This document shows positions 19,317 to 28,629 of a stretch of DNA of 64,000 nucleotides, in pieces. Under the pieces are notes generated by a model, which saw only the letters and a list, made by a program, of their open reading frames with translations, searched no databases and was not told the DNA's origin. Within the stretch, counting starts at the first letter, position 1. Each line of letters opens with the position of its first letter. Source of the DNA: JAWKNZ01 sp041391425 (GTDB lineage Bacteria > Bdellovibrionota_B > Oligoflexia > Oligoflexales > JAWKNZ01); the NCBI GenBank assembly GCA_041391425.1, contig JAWKNZ010000010.1, positions 62,001-126,000 of the forward strand, read 5' to 3'. The position numbers and the translations under genes are program-made.

Positions 19317-20198
19317 ATGCTAAGAAGTGCACTATTGGTATCAGGGATGATGGTGTCCTCACTTGGTTTGGCGTCAATTTTGCCACCAAACGATCTGCAT
19401 CTAGAAGACAATGTCAGTAAAGTATCAGATCTTACTGAAGAAGAGTTTTTTGAAATCACCAACCGCGTGATCGATTTTTATAAGCCGATCGTTGCAAGCC
19501 ATGGAGCTACTTTATCGGTTAATGCTGATTGGCCAAATTCAACTGTTAATGCTTCAGCTGGGCAGTCTGGTAGCAGCTGGTATGTAAACATGTATGGTGG
19601 GCTTGCGCGCCGACCAGAAGTGACCCGTGATGGTTATCTTTTAGTAATCTGCCACGAGCTTGGTCACCATTTAGGTGGGTTTCCATTCACTAGCGGATGG
19701 GCTGCAAATGAGGGCCAGTCAGATTACTTCGCAACCCATGTCTGCGCTCCAAACATCTGGCGCAATGATTTAGAAGAAAATGCAAGATACCGCGAACTTG
19801 TCGATCCAGTTGCAAAAGAGCAATGCGACACTTCATGGGAAACGGAAGAACAGCAAAACCTTTGCTACAGAAGTGCAATGGCTGGTTATTCTCTAGGTAG
19901 CTTACTTGGAGCGCTACGCAATACGACCGTTGCATTTGATACTCCAGACACCTCAGTGGTTACTAGGACAAATAATCGCCACCCTGAAGCACAATGCCGT
20001 CTAGACACTTATGTTGCTGGAGCTATGTGTGGTGCTTCGTTCGATGATGAAGTTATCCCTGGTAAAAGATTCAGAGACCGTAGTGGCCTAGAAGCTGAAA
20101 ACGAAGCTTATGATTACTCCTGCTCTCGTCGTGATCAACACAGCGATCTAAGCACTAGGCGCTTATGCTGGTATGCTCCTCGGGTTGCTGGTCAATAG
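19317..20198 (+). CDS. Secreted zinc metalloprotease-like protein (HELGHH)
   Basis: The signal peptide is about residues 1-20 (MLRSALLVSGMMVSSLGLAS). The zinc motif HELGHHLGG is followed 12 residues on by NEGQSDYFA, which could supply the third ligand. This HEXXH...E spacing suggests a gluzincin-like fold. Several cysteines lie in the C-terminal half (CAPNIW, EQCDTSW, NLCYRS, AQCRLD, AMCGAS, YSCSRR, RLCWY), consistent with disulfides outside the cytoplasm. The gene is flanked by copies of the MITE-like element in opposite orientations, which could have moved it. A terminator follows. I do not recognise a named MEROPS family. Confidence 0.75.
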   Translation: MLRSALLVSGMMVSSLGLASILPPNDLHLEDNVSKVSDLTEEEFFEITNRVIDFYKPIVASHGATLSVNADWPNSTVNASAGQSGSSWYVNMYGGLARRPEVTRDGYLLVICHELGHHLGGFPFTSGWAANEGQSDYFATHVCAPNIWRNDLEENARYRELVDPVAKEQCDTSWETEEQQNLCYRSAMAGYSLGSLLGALRNTTVAFDTPDTSVVTRTNNRHPEAQCRLDTYVAGAMCGASFDDEVIPGKRFRDRSGLEAENEAYDYSCSRRDQHSDLSTRRLCWYAPRVAGQ

Positions 20199-20220
20199 TA
20201 TAATTTTAAAGAGTTTGTTG

Positions 20221-20260
20221 TCCCCCATAGAGTTCTTAAGCTCATGGGGGATTTTTATTT
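20221..20260 (+). terminator. Rho-independent terminator
   Basis: Stem TCCCCCAT / ATGGGGGA with a 15-nt loop and TTTTTATTT, 22 bp after the metalloprotease stop. Confidence 0.85.
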
Positions 20261-20272
20261 ATTATAATACAT

Positions 20273-20664
20273 CCCGGATCCGAATTTCTAGCCGGTTGCG
20301 TCGTTGCTTCGTCGTCAGGAAATCCTCATGTACCAACATGTACACTGCGGTTTCCTCCTCGCGCCTAGTACCCGGCCGAACTTCGAATCCGAAAATTCCG
20401 GGAATTTCCTAGCTGGCCAGTGTCGTTGTTGTCGTCAGGAAATCCTCATGTACCAACATGTACACTGCGGTTTCCTCCTTCGCAGCTCTAGTACCCGGCC
20501 GAACTTCGAATCAAGAAAATTCCGACTTCTAGCCGGTTGTCGTTACCGTCAGGAAATCCTCATGTACCAACATGTACACCAATTGCTTCCCACCTCCTCG
20601 CGCCAATTCGGCCGAACTTCGAATCTGTGAAAATACTACAGTTTTTCAAAAAATTTCAGATCCT
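20273..20664 (-). mobile_element. MITE-like element, cluster of three partial copies in reverse orientation
   Basis: It starts with CCCGGATCCGAATTTCTAG (right end, inverted) and ends with AAATTTCAGATCC (left end, inverted). In between, the GTCAGGAAATCCTCATGTAC block occurs three times, near 20314, 20434 and 20550. The later repeats carry substitutions and small deletions. The structure suggests unequal recombination within the element. Open frames across it are artefacts. Confidence 0.8.
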
Positions 20665-20849
20665 GTATCTAACTCGAGCCAATAAATTGATTTATTTCAT
20701 CAATAATTTCCAAGGATTTAACTGGCCAACCAGTCAGCTGTCAAGAACTTCTTCATTAATTTTTAATATTCTTGTTCGTTGGAGAAGTTGGCTGGTGGTG
20801 AAGTACTTATTCTTCTTGGTGTGCAATCGTTTTGGGGTTAAGAAAAAAA

Positions 20850-20998
20850 GTGAGACCACTTCGTTCAGGGTGACGGGTCGTCACGCTACGTTTACCTCCC
20901 CGTCACGCTGAGCGTTTACTCCCCGTCGCTGAGCGTTTACCTCCCCAAATATGCTGAGCGTTTACCTCCCCGTCATGCTGAGCGTCAGCGAAGCATCT
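20850..20998. repeat. Short tandem repeat related to REP-like palindromes
   Basis: Units of about 24-26 bp (CGCTGAGCGTTTACCTCCCC and variants) repeat about five times between TTCAGGGTGACGGG at the left and GTCATGCTGAGCGTCAGCGA followed by AGCATCT at the right. The right end is a member of the GTCATGCTGAGCG...GCATCT palindrome group. Confidence 0.75.
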
Positions 20999-21122
20999 TT
21001 ATTGCGCTGATTTCAATATTTCGCCCTACTTCAAGATATAATGGATTGTCTAAATTCATTAAAAAAGTTAGAAACATGTTTTATACGAACTTGGTAAATA
21101 TCAGATTAGAGAGGATACCGAT

Positions 21123-22084
21123 ATGGATCGCAATTTAGCATTAGAATTTGTCAGGGTCACGGAGGCAGCAGCATTAGGTTGCGCTAGGCTTATGGGGCGC
21201 GGAGATGAAAAGGCTGCTGACCATGCAGCTGTCGAGGCTATGCGTAAAGCTTTGGGAACTATCCCGTTTGATGGCACTGTTGTCATTGGGGAAGGTGAGA
21301 GAGATGAAGCCCCAATGTTATATATCGGAGAAAAAAGTAGGTGCAGGTGGCTCTATGGAACTTGATATTGCTTTAGATCCACTGGAAGGAACGACTATAT
21401 GTTCTAAGGGTGGGCCTAACTCTCTATCAGTGATTGCTGTGGCTGAAAAAGGTCATTTTTTACATGCTCCTGATGTTTATATGCAAAAAATAGCGGTAGG
21501 AAGAGAAGCTGCGAGTGCAATTGACTTGAATGCGACGCCTACACAAAATTTAAAAGAAATTGCTAAAGCAAAAAAGTGTGAGGTGAGAGACCTTACGGTG
21601 GTTATTTTAGGACCGCCCTAGGCATCAAGATCTTATTTCCGAAGTACGCCATACTGGAGCTAGAATTTGGATGATCGGAGATGGTGACGTGCAGGCGGCC
21701 ATTGCAACCGGTAACCCTAATACGGGAATTGATGTCCTAATGGGGACAGGCGCACCAGAAGGTGTCATTGCAGCTGCAGCTTTGCGATGTGTGGGGGGAA
21801 ATTTCCAAGGGCGTTTGGTTTTTACTAAAGACGAGCAGCGGGCAAGAGCCAAAAAAATGGGTGTAGCCGACTGTGACAAGGTACATTCTATTACTGACCT
21901 AGCTGCTGGAAAAGTGATGTTTTGTGCCACAGGGGTGACTGATGGAAGTATGCTTAAAGGGGTTAAGTATTTTGCTGGCGGCGCTAAGACCCACTCTATG
22001 GTTATGCGCTCTGAGACGGGAACTGTGAGATTTATTGAGGCTGAGCATCGATTTAAGACTAAGCCTGGTTTTGACAGTTTATAA
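21123..22084 (+). CDS. glpX: Class II fructose-1,6-bisphosphatase, two frameshifts
   Basis: GlpX-type enzyme of gluconeogenesis and the Calvin-type sugar cycle, hydrolysing fructose-1,6-bisphosphate in the cytoplasm. Diagnostic segments are LEFVRVTEAAALGCARLMGRG, VVIGEGERDEAPMLYIGEK, ALDPLEGTT, HAPDVYMQKIAVG, ARIWMIGDGDV, GTGAPEGVIAAAALR and MVMRSETGTVRFIEAEH. The frame breaks at an A6 run (21331-21336, one A too many) and at CCC (21616-21618, one C too many). Removing both bases gives a normal-length protein of about 320 aa with no other defect, so I treat the gene as functional. The ribosome site is GAGAGGATACCG. Confidence 0.88.
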
Positions 22085-22131
22085 GTAAGTAATTTTGAGA
22101 GCAGCTAGCTCTTTATTGCTGTTGTACTAAA

Positions 22132-22176
22132 GACAATATCCCTCTACAAAAACCTAACTTGTAGAGGGATATTGTC
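22132..22176. terminator. Perfect 18-bp stem-loop between convergent genes
   Basis: GACAATATCCCTCTACAA pairs perfectly with TTGTAGAGGGATATTGTC over a 9-nt loop. It lies between glpX and the convergent secreted-protein gene. No T-run follows, so it may act as a bidirectional terminator or a 3'-end stabiliser. Confidence 0.75.
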
Positions 22177-22208
22177 GTTATGCATTGTCAATGAAACGTC
22201 AACACGCC

Positions 22209-22943
22209 CTAGTCAAAGCTATGTGCATCCATGAATAAACTACGATTTTTATTTAACTTAATCTCGATAACGCAATTACTATTTACAATATCATCTACTA
22301 AAGCTGTATCTTTATGAAGGATAAAACCTAAGGGCTTTATATTTTTCATCGCATTAAGAAAATTATTAGTTAAGGTAGATTGTTGCTCTGAGGTTATATG
22401 TTGACCATAGGCTCCTTCTTTAATAAAAAGACATTTTTGTAAAGCTTTTACCAAATTTTTTTTTCCATATAAATGAATAGTATTCCCATTAGTCGGTAAG
22501 GAATCGCTAAGCTCTATATAGTTATTATCTTGTCCCATGGTTTCATATTTTAAAGATAGATCTAGCATTGTCTTAAATGCATTTGTCTCGGCTTCTGAAG
22601 TAGAGCTGCACGTAAGTGCTTCGATTTCGCCATTGATATTTGCAACACCTTTGGATCCATTGTGGTTAATTGTAATTTCATGTAATTGAGTGATAAGCCC
22701 TTGATTAAAAGCCTCAAATCCAAATATAAAACGATGCTGGCTTTCGCTAAAATCATAATAAGCAAAAAACTCTCCTATAGTTTCCATCAAGACAAGCCCT
22801 TCTTGGTCACCAACATCGACAATTGTGAGGGAGTAATCTGTTTTGCTCTCTATCGCCTGACAATGAAAGTTGCTAATGTTTTGAGCAAACGCTGTGGTAG
22901 TTAGCCCAAATACTAAATAAGTTAAAAATACTCTTACTTTCAT
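22209..22943 (-). CDS. Secreted protein of unknown function, 244 aa
   Basis: The signal peptide MKVRVFLTYLVFGLTTTAFAQ leads a soluble exported protein with four Cys (HCQAIE, ALTCSS, QKCLFI, NCVIEI). No family recognised. It is transcribed toward glpX and ends near a shared stem-loop. The upstream region (22944-23308) is AT-rich and holds a full MITE-like copy. Confidence 0.65.
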   Translation of the reverse strand: MKVRVFLTYLVFGLTTTAFAQNISNFHCQAIESKTDYSLTIVDVGDQEGLVLMETIGEFFAYYDFSESQHRFIFGFEAFNQGLITQLHEITINHNGSKGVANINGEIEALTCSSTSEAETNAFKTMLDLSLKYETMGQDNNYIELSDSLPTNGNTIHLYGKKNLVKALQKCLFIKEGAYGQHITSEQQSTLTNNFLNAMKNIKPLGFILHKDTALVDDIVNSNCVIEIKLNKNRSLFMDAHSFD

Positions 22944-23078
22944 TTTATTAATTCTCCAATTTTATTAGATTATTTTAAATAAAAAATTAATAGATATTTC
23001 TAATACCATGAGAATTAATAAAAATCAATAAAGTTATATTAATAAATAAAGAAATCTAATAGAAGGTTCTTTATTAAA

Positions 23079-23242
23079 CTGGGATCTGAAATTTTTTTGA
23101 AAAATTGTAGTATTTTCACCAGATTCGAAGTTCGCTCAGGTGCTAGGCGTGAGGAGGTGGGAAGCCGCAGTGTGCATGTTGGTACATGAGGATTTCCTGA
23201 CGACGAAGCAACGACGCAACCGGCTAGAAATTCGGATCCGGG
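23079..23242 (+). mobile_element. MITE-like element, full copy 4, with 6-bp target duplication
   Basis: A 164-bp element with ends CTGGGATCTGAAATTT and AAATTCGGATCCGGG, flanked directly by ATTAAA at 23073-23078 and 23243-23248. It is about 93% similar by eye to copy 1 over its length. It lies between two minus-strand genes. Confidence 0.85.
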
Positions 23243-23308
23243 ATTAAATTTATAGGGGGGGATGCCAGTTTTATAAAGAAAACTGGCTAAAAAAAACTCA
23301 GTAATTAT

Positions 23309-25438
23309 TTATTTAAGTTCCCAGAGGCTGAAATCAGCAATAGTGTGTTGGAATTTCCTTTTAGTTTCTCTGAGGATAAAAGGAATATCCTCATGCTTTA
23401 CCAGGTTAAAGTGCTTGTTTAGGATCTGACTCAATCCGTCGAAAGAATTCAGCTCTTGATCAGCAATTTTTTTACCACCAATCCAATTCTCTATTTCTGT
23501 ATACTCTTCCAGCCAAGTATATGGCGACGTAATGGCTAAAAAACCTCCAGGGCATAGCCTTTTGTGGATAGTCTCCAGAAACAAGGAGGGGTTGTAGAGC
23601 CGGTCTATCAAGTTACCAGCAAAAATTAGATCAAATCCTGAATATATAGGCTTGAGATTGCATGCATCCCCTTGTAAAAACTCAATTTTTTTGGCATTTT
23701 GCTGTGTAGTGAAATCCTTTAATGAGATCGTTCGCCTTTCAAAGAGATTCCCTTCGGTTTTAATATTGTATGCAATGGTTTCGCCGTTTTGTAGATGGAC
23801 AGCCTCATTGATAAACCGTGCTGAAAAGTCAAGAGCGATCACATGTTCAAAGTGTTTTGCTAATTCGAATGAAGAGCGTCCTACAGCGCATCCCAAATCC
23901 AAGGCTTTTTTTCTAGAAAGCTTTGGAACAGCTTCAATACAAGCATCGACACAAGCTTTTGGGAAGTTTTTAGTCGAAAAATATTCATGGCCGTAATGGA
24001 ACTCTAAGTATTGAGAAAGTGATTCATCAGTCTCATATATATTTTCTTTGGCTTTATGATCCAGACTTTGCTCTAAGGGCGTGGCTTCTATGTAGCGGAA
24101 ACCAGCATGTTGGTAAAAGTGTTTTCTAAAGGCGTATCGAGAACTTTTTAAAGCTTCATTTCCTGTAGATATCCAGGATCCCCCTTTAAATAGTATATGC
24201 CTTCCATCAAATGTTGGAGTAGAGAAATCATCATAAAGTTTATGAACTTTAAACCCTTCAAAACCATCAATCGGTGTTTCGCTCCATTGCCAAACATTGC
24301 CAATGATGTCATAAAAGCCATTAGTTTCAAACATATCGATTGGACATGACGATGCGAAATACTCGAGGTTAATATTACCTGGAGCCTTTTCCCAGTATGG
24401 TAAGTCTTCTTGAATCATGTTTCTTAATAACATCCACTCGGCTTCTTTAGGCAACCTAATGTTTTTACCCGTTTGAATCGTTTTCCAATTGCAGAAGGCC
24501 TTGGCTTCATAGTAGTTGACTTCAACAGGCCAATTTAAGGGCAACTCAATGATTTCTAAAAGATTTCTTTGTAAGTATTTTCCATCTTTTTTTAACCAAA
24601 ATCGGGGTAGTTTGGTGCCGGTGGCGCTTAACCAACGTTTTCCCTCTTCAGTCCAAAATTTAGGGTTTTCGTAACCCCCAGCTTCGACAAAGGTTAAATA
24701 TTCTTGATTAGATGTTAAATATTTTGCCGCGCTGAATGATTCAACGGTTTCAATGCTATTACCATACTCGTTGTCCCAGCCATAAGTCATGTCGGTGTTA
24801 GGCTTTGCTAATGAAATTTCACCTCCATTGACTGGCACTAAACAGTTGTCGGGAGCCTTACCGTAACTAGTGCATGCCTGCCAAAAATTTCCGGTTGGCT
24901 GAACTTCTTCTATCGGGAGCATTCTGATAATAACCGAAGAAGTTTCTATATGGATTCTTTCGTGTTCAATTCCCATAAGTATGAGCCAAGCTGGGTCATC
25001 TTGGTTTATGGGTAGGCTTAAAGGCATGTTCCTTATGAAGTGATCGACAGTCTTTCGTACTTCTTGCCTGTAGGCTCGCACTTCATTTAGAGCTGGCCAT
25101 TGATAATTTGATTCATCTAAATCATCCCAAGACATTTCGTCCACCCCGATGGCAAACATGGATTCAAAATTAGGATTGATACGGGTATTGATATATTTAG
25201 CTAAAATCATTTTGTTGATATAAAATGTAGCAGTATGACCGTAGTAAAATATAAGTGGATGTCGTAGAGGCTCTGGACGCGTGTAATACGATTTTTCGTC
25301 GATAATTATCTCAAAGAGTTTTTCATATAAATCGTAGGTCTTGTGAAAGTAATTCAATAATTCTTCCCGCTTATCCTCGGGCATTGCGCCGTCCAAAAGT
25401 GGTGGCTTCGATATTTTTATTTCTCGTATATGCTCCAC
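23309..25438 (-). CDS. ovoA: OvoA, 5-histidylcysteine sulfoxide synthase / methyltransferase fusion
   Basis: An intact 709-aa enzyme of ovothiol synthesis. It has an N-terminal DinB-like iron-binding region with HERIHIE (HX3HXE) near residue 165 and a central formylglycine-generating-enzyme-like domain (WPVEVNYYEAKAFCNWK, RLPKEAEW, DIIGNVWQW, FKGGSWISTGNEALKSSRYAFRKHF). The C-terminal SAM methyltransferase has ALDLGCAVGRSSFEL and VIALDFSARFI. The family couples Cys to the histidine C5 in an O2-dependent step and then methylates N1 of 5-thiohistidine. The length and domain order match OvoA rather than EgtB, which lacks the methyltransferase. No PLP lyase (OvoB) gene is adjacent. Ovothiol would act as a cytoplasmic antioxidant. 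Confidence 0.92.
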   Translation of the reverse strand: MEHIREIKISKPPLLDGAMPEDKREELLNYFHKTYDLYEKLFEIIIDEKSYYTRPEPLRHPLIFYYGHTATFYINKMILAKYINTRINPNFESMFAIGVDEMSWDDLDESNYQWPALNEVRAYRQEVRKTVDHFIRNMPLSLPINQDDPAWLILMGIEHERIHIETSSVIIRMLPIEEVQPTGNFWQACTSYGKAPDNCLVPVNGGEISLAKPNTDMTYGWDNEYGNSIETVESFSAAKYLTSNQEYLTFVEAGGYENPKFWTEEGKRWLSATGTKLPRFWLKKDGKYLQRNLLEIIELPLNWPVEVNYYEAKAFCNWKTIQTGKNIRLPKEAEWMLLRNMIQEDLPYWEKAPGNINLEYFASSCPIDMFETNGFYDIIGNVWQWSETPIDGFEGFKVHKLYDDFSTPTFDGRHILFKGGSWISTGNEALKSSRYAFRKHFYQHAGFRYIEATPLEQSLDHKAKENIYETDESLSQYLEFHYGHEYFSTKNFPKACVDACIEAVPKLSRKKALDLGCAVGRSSFELAKHFEHVIALDFSARFINEAVHLQNGETIAYNIKTEGNLFERRTISLKDFTTQQNAKKIEFLQGDACNLKPIYSGFDLIFAGNLIDRLYNPSLFLETIHKRLCPGGFLAITSPYTWLEEYTEIENWIGGKKIADQELNSFDGLSQILNKHFNLVKHEDIPFILRETKRKFQHTIADFSLWELK

Positions 25439-25696
25439 AATTCCCCCTTAAACTTAACTTTAAAAACTTGAATATTTTGTCTTTTGCTCCAACGTATTTA
25501 CTTAGTTTAACTAAATATATCTATTTTTTGGGGTGGTTGTTAATGGTAAATTTTTAAGCAGAAAATAGCAGTAGTCATAATTAATGAGAATTTGTTAACG
25601 TTAGGGCGTTGGTGGCATTATAACTATTTAGTATCATATAGCATGTTTCTATGACTACCAATGTTTAATAAAACTTAATTTAAAGGGTTCCATGTG

Positions 25697-25926
25697 ATGT
25701 GGTCTTTATTAAAAGCAAAACCAATACGTCTACAGGTAGATGGTATGACTTGCCAAGGGTGTGTCAAAGGGGTAGAGCGAGCTTTAGCAAGTGTGGACGG
25801 GGTAAAAAAGTTAAGGTTGATCTTGAGACGAAGGTTGCTGAAATTTACGGCCGGGATGTTGAGATCCCCCTATTGCTAAAGTCGTTAGAGGATAAGGGCT
25901 ATGGCGGAACAAGCTTAGAGCGGTAA
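25697..25926 (+). CDS. Heavy-metal-associated (HMA) copper-chaperone-like protein, frameshifted
   Basis: A single HMA domain: IRLQVDGMTCQGCVKGVERALASVDGVKKVKVDLETKVAEIYG when the two frames are joined. The CXXC metal site is Cys-Gln-Gly-Cys. One A missing from the A6 run at 25804-25809 causes the shift. The joined length (about 76 aa) matches CopZ-type chaperones or the MerP family. It lies directly before a secreted lipoprotein gene, and no P-type ATPase is nearby. Confidence 0.8.
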
Positions 25927-25988
25927 TGGTTATGCTGCCTCGTTCCGTATTAGGAGGGAGAGTTGCTTTTATAGGTTAAAGGAATCCC

Positions 25989-27587
25989 ATGTTAAAGTAT
26001 TGTTCTATAGCCTTCTTGTCTTATGTATTTTTTGCGTGCGGTGCTAGTGATGACGAGCCAAACGGTTACACGAATGGCCCCCAGGATGGCGGCGACCAGC
26101 CTATAAATTTGATTTATGACATTAAACCAGATTTACTTTCAAGGCAGGACCTAGGGTGTACAGATAAAGACGCTGAAATTAGATTGGGAAATAAGATGGT
26201 CTGGCAATGGGACGGAGAAGATGTCCATGAAGCAGAGTATAAGTTTGCCAATGGGACAAGTGGCCTAGGATTGAAAAATAGAATTGTAGATGGGGTTTAC
26301 TACGGATTGCATGTTGTTGAGCAATATTCTTGTAATAGAAAAAGTTGTCCCTCTGAACCTAGTCAAAGAAAAATTATCACAGCTCCTAAATTACTTAGTG
26401 TATGCCGTTCTGGTTCCTATAAAAGGCATTCCATAGAATCAGCTGCTTTAGCTATGCTTGCTGGTGTGACTACCGTTCGAAAGTATTATGATACTTTAGT
26501 TGGAAGCAAAGAACTTGCTACTGTTCGTCTAAACGTTTTACCCCAATACGAAACTATTGAGCATCATAAGGATATGAAAGATAAAAAAAATGGTACTCAT
26601 ATATCAAAAACAGCCACAGATAATGCCTATTGGAAATTTAATCAGAAAGGCTCTAAGAAGGAGTTTTTTGTGGAGGTGCTTCCACATAGCAAGGGATTTC
26701 CACTTTTGGGAAAAAATGACGTTGAAGTTAATTTCTGGGAAATTCCAATGGCTTTATCCCATGAGTATGCCCACCATGTCTTTTTTAGCCACGCTCCAAA
26801 TTTAGCTTTGTTAACAGCGGGATTGAAGCTTGATAGTGAAGGAATGCATAATGGGTTGTGGCAACCTTATGGGTATGAAAAAAACAAAAGCATTCCAGAT
26901 ATTTGGACAGAAGAAGTGAAGAAAAATCGAATGCCTAGCAGGCTTGAAAAAAGGCTGACAACTTCGGTTAACCGAGATAAAAAGTTGGCTGTGATGGTAA
27001 TGCCATTGGTTGAAGGATTTGCTGATCTTTTTGGATTTTATAGTTTGGGATATGAAGAAAGGGCTTTCAAGAACATAAAATGTTTAGAAGATAATAGAGA
27101 TGTAAATAGTGAGAGATTTGCGGATGGAAGCATAAAAGTACTTACTTTAGAAGTATTACAAAAATATAGCTCCAGTAATGGATTGCAGTTGGGTAAAAAT
27201 TGTAATCAACCGTCAAAGGAAAATTATTATTCTTTAGGATCGATCTTTGCTCATGGAGTCTTCCGACTTATTGAGGATCATGTGCAAACTAATAGTGATT
27301 TTGCTGGAGATTTATTATTGCACTGGCTAGAAGCTTTAGAGGAGGATTTAGCAAGCGCAAAAAAACGACCTGCAGAAAATTATTTTTATAATGCTATTGC
27401 ATTGCTTCTAAGAACACTTTCTAAGGCTGATGGAGCTGAAAGTGTTCCTCTTACTTTTGGACAATGCGAGATTTTAGAAGAAGTTTTTCCTTTTATTGAC
27501 AAACAAAATCCAGATGCGGGGCTACGCATAGACAGTAGTATATGTCATGGTAAATTATCAGTTCAAGACCGTTATAGTAGATTGTAA
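25989..27587 (+). CDS. Lipoprotein with HEYAHH zinc-metalloprotease motif
   Basis: A 532-aa protein with a lipobox (YVFFACGAS). A zinc-binding motif, ALSHEYAHHVFFSH, near residue 256 is followed about 85 residues later by PLVEGFADLFGFYS, whose Glu could be the third ligand. The N-terminal part (about 35-135) has paired cysteines (CNRKSCPS, QDLGCTDKD). No named family recognised. It resembles the 19317-20198 gene only in having HEXXH and export signals. The likely role is a surface or periplasmic protease. The GGTTAAAGGAATCCC leader supplies the ribosome site. Confidence 0.7.
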   Translation: MLKYCSIAFLSYVFFACGASDDEPNGYTNGPQDGGDQPINLIYDIKPDLLSRQDLGCTDKDAEIRLGNKMVWQWDGEDVHEAEYKFANGTSGLGLKNRIVDGVYYGLHVVEQYSCNRKSCPSEPSQRKIITAPKLLSVCRSGSYKRHSIESAALAMLAGVTTVRKYYDTLVGSKELATVRLNVLPQYETIEHHKDMKDKKNGTHISKTATDNAYWKFNQKGSKKEFFVEVLPHSKGFPLLGKNDVEVNFWEIPMALSHEYAHHVFFSHAPNLALLTAGLKLDSEGMHNGLWQPYGYEKNKSIPDIWTEEVKKNRMPSRLEKRLTTSVNRDKKLAVMVMPLVEGFADLFGFYSLGYEERAFKNIKCLEDNRDVNSERFADGSIKVLTLEVLQKYSSSNGLQLGKNCNQPSKENYYSLGSIFAHGVFRLIEDHVQTNSDFAGDLLLHWLEALEEDLASAKKRPAENYFYNAIALLLRTLSKADGAESVPLTFGQCEILEEVFPFIDKQNPDAGLRIDSSICHGKLSVQDRYSRL

Positions 27588-27702
27588 ACAAGGGTCAAAA
27601 GAGCGCAAATATAAATGCCGGTGGCCGTCAGGCTGGTGGACTGTCGATAGGTTTGAACACCTGAATATGTGCAGATACTTATAATTATTATATCTATGAA
27701 GT

Positions 27703-28629
27703 TCATAACTCAACCTCTTGCCAAATACGAGTAATTAAAAATATAATCAATACACTTATTAATACCGTGAGTAATATAGGTTCAATGTATAGAGGGATGG
27801 ACGCATTTAGCGGCAATAACAGTCCACTCGTATTATTATCAGTTTTATTTGTTTCGTCAGTCATTGGCGTTTGCCGACCTGGGGCCGAGTCATTTTTTAT
27901 GGAAAATTCACTATTTTCTTCTTTTTTGATTTCTTGATTCAAGTTTTCTTCATAATGATAAAAATAATTGAAATCTAGTTTTTCAAGCGAGTTTATTTTA
28001 ATTGAGCTTTCAGGAAGCTCAAGTCTGATAGGTGAAATTAGTGATCCGGCAGTTTTTTTTGACCATTCAGCCATGCTACTCCACCAACTCAGACAGGCAA
28101 TACAGAATAAAAAAATTGCTAATCTTGAGCTTTTTTGCTTTTCTCTAAAGGCAATATTAAGCATCGAAATTAATAAAGTGAAGGATGTGCTAAGTAGTAT
28201 CACAGTGAATAAAGAATAAAAACTTAATGCCAAAATAGTGAGGCCCATTCGAAATTTATGACCTATGAAAAATGGCTCGAATACAAAATAAGAAAGTAGT
28301 GATAAGATTGTATAATAGCCTAAGGCAATTCCTAATTGAAAAATAATTCTGGCTGTAATGTGCATCCAGGGAGAAATAGGTGATAGTCGTAGGGGGTGGA
28401 ACTTATTGGATCTTAAGTCTGTCCCTACTTGAAAAGAGAGGATAGATACCATAATTATTCCAGCTAAATACATAAAAAGAAGCAGTATTGCCTGGGTTGT
28501 CAAACGGGCACCGCTGAGCCCTTGAGAAATTAATATTAGTGAGCCTACACCCAATATCCCTAAAAGAATTGATATTTTTGCAGAAGATTTTTTCCATTCA
28601 ATCCATAAAAGTGTTTGTAGAGAGTTCAT
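27703..28629 (-). CDS. ABC transporter permease
   Basis: A 308-aa integral membrane protein with an initial helix (SAKISILLGILGVGSLILISQ), further helices through residue 180, a long periplasmic loop (about 195-275) and a final helix (YIEPILLTVLISVLIIFLITRI). This is the layout of ABC-2 type permeases. It overlaps by 4 bases with the upstream ATPase gene, so the two are translationally coupled and form one exporter. The substrate cannot be told from sequence. Confidence 0.75.
   Translation of the reverse strand: MNSLQTLLWIEWKKSSAKISILLGILGVGSLILISQGLSGARLTTQAILLLFMYLAGIIMVSILSFQVGTDLRSNKFHPLRLSPISPWMHITARIIFQLGIALGYYTILSLLSYFVFEPFFIGHKFRMGLTILALSFYSLFTVILLSTSFTLLISMLNIAFREKQKSSRLAIFLFCIACLSWWSSMAEWSKKTAGSLISPIRLELPESSIKINSLEKLDFNYFYHYEENLNQEIKKEENSEFSIKNDSAPGRQTPMTDETNKTDNNTSGLLLPLNASIPLYIEPILLTVLISVLIIFLITRIWQEVEL

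Noticed and set aside
20173..20911. ORFs such as the 108- and 124-aa frames across the MITE cluster
   Set aside because: They read through repeated element copies and unrelated sequence, with no consistent start or family.
25697..25926. Programmed frameshift in the HMA gene
   Set aside because: The A6 slip site is suggestive, but the same kind of shift occurs throughout the window at sites without any slippery heptamer context, so a general indel cause is simpler.
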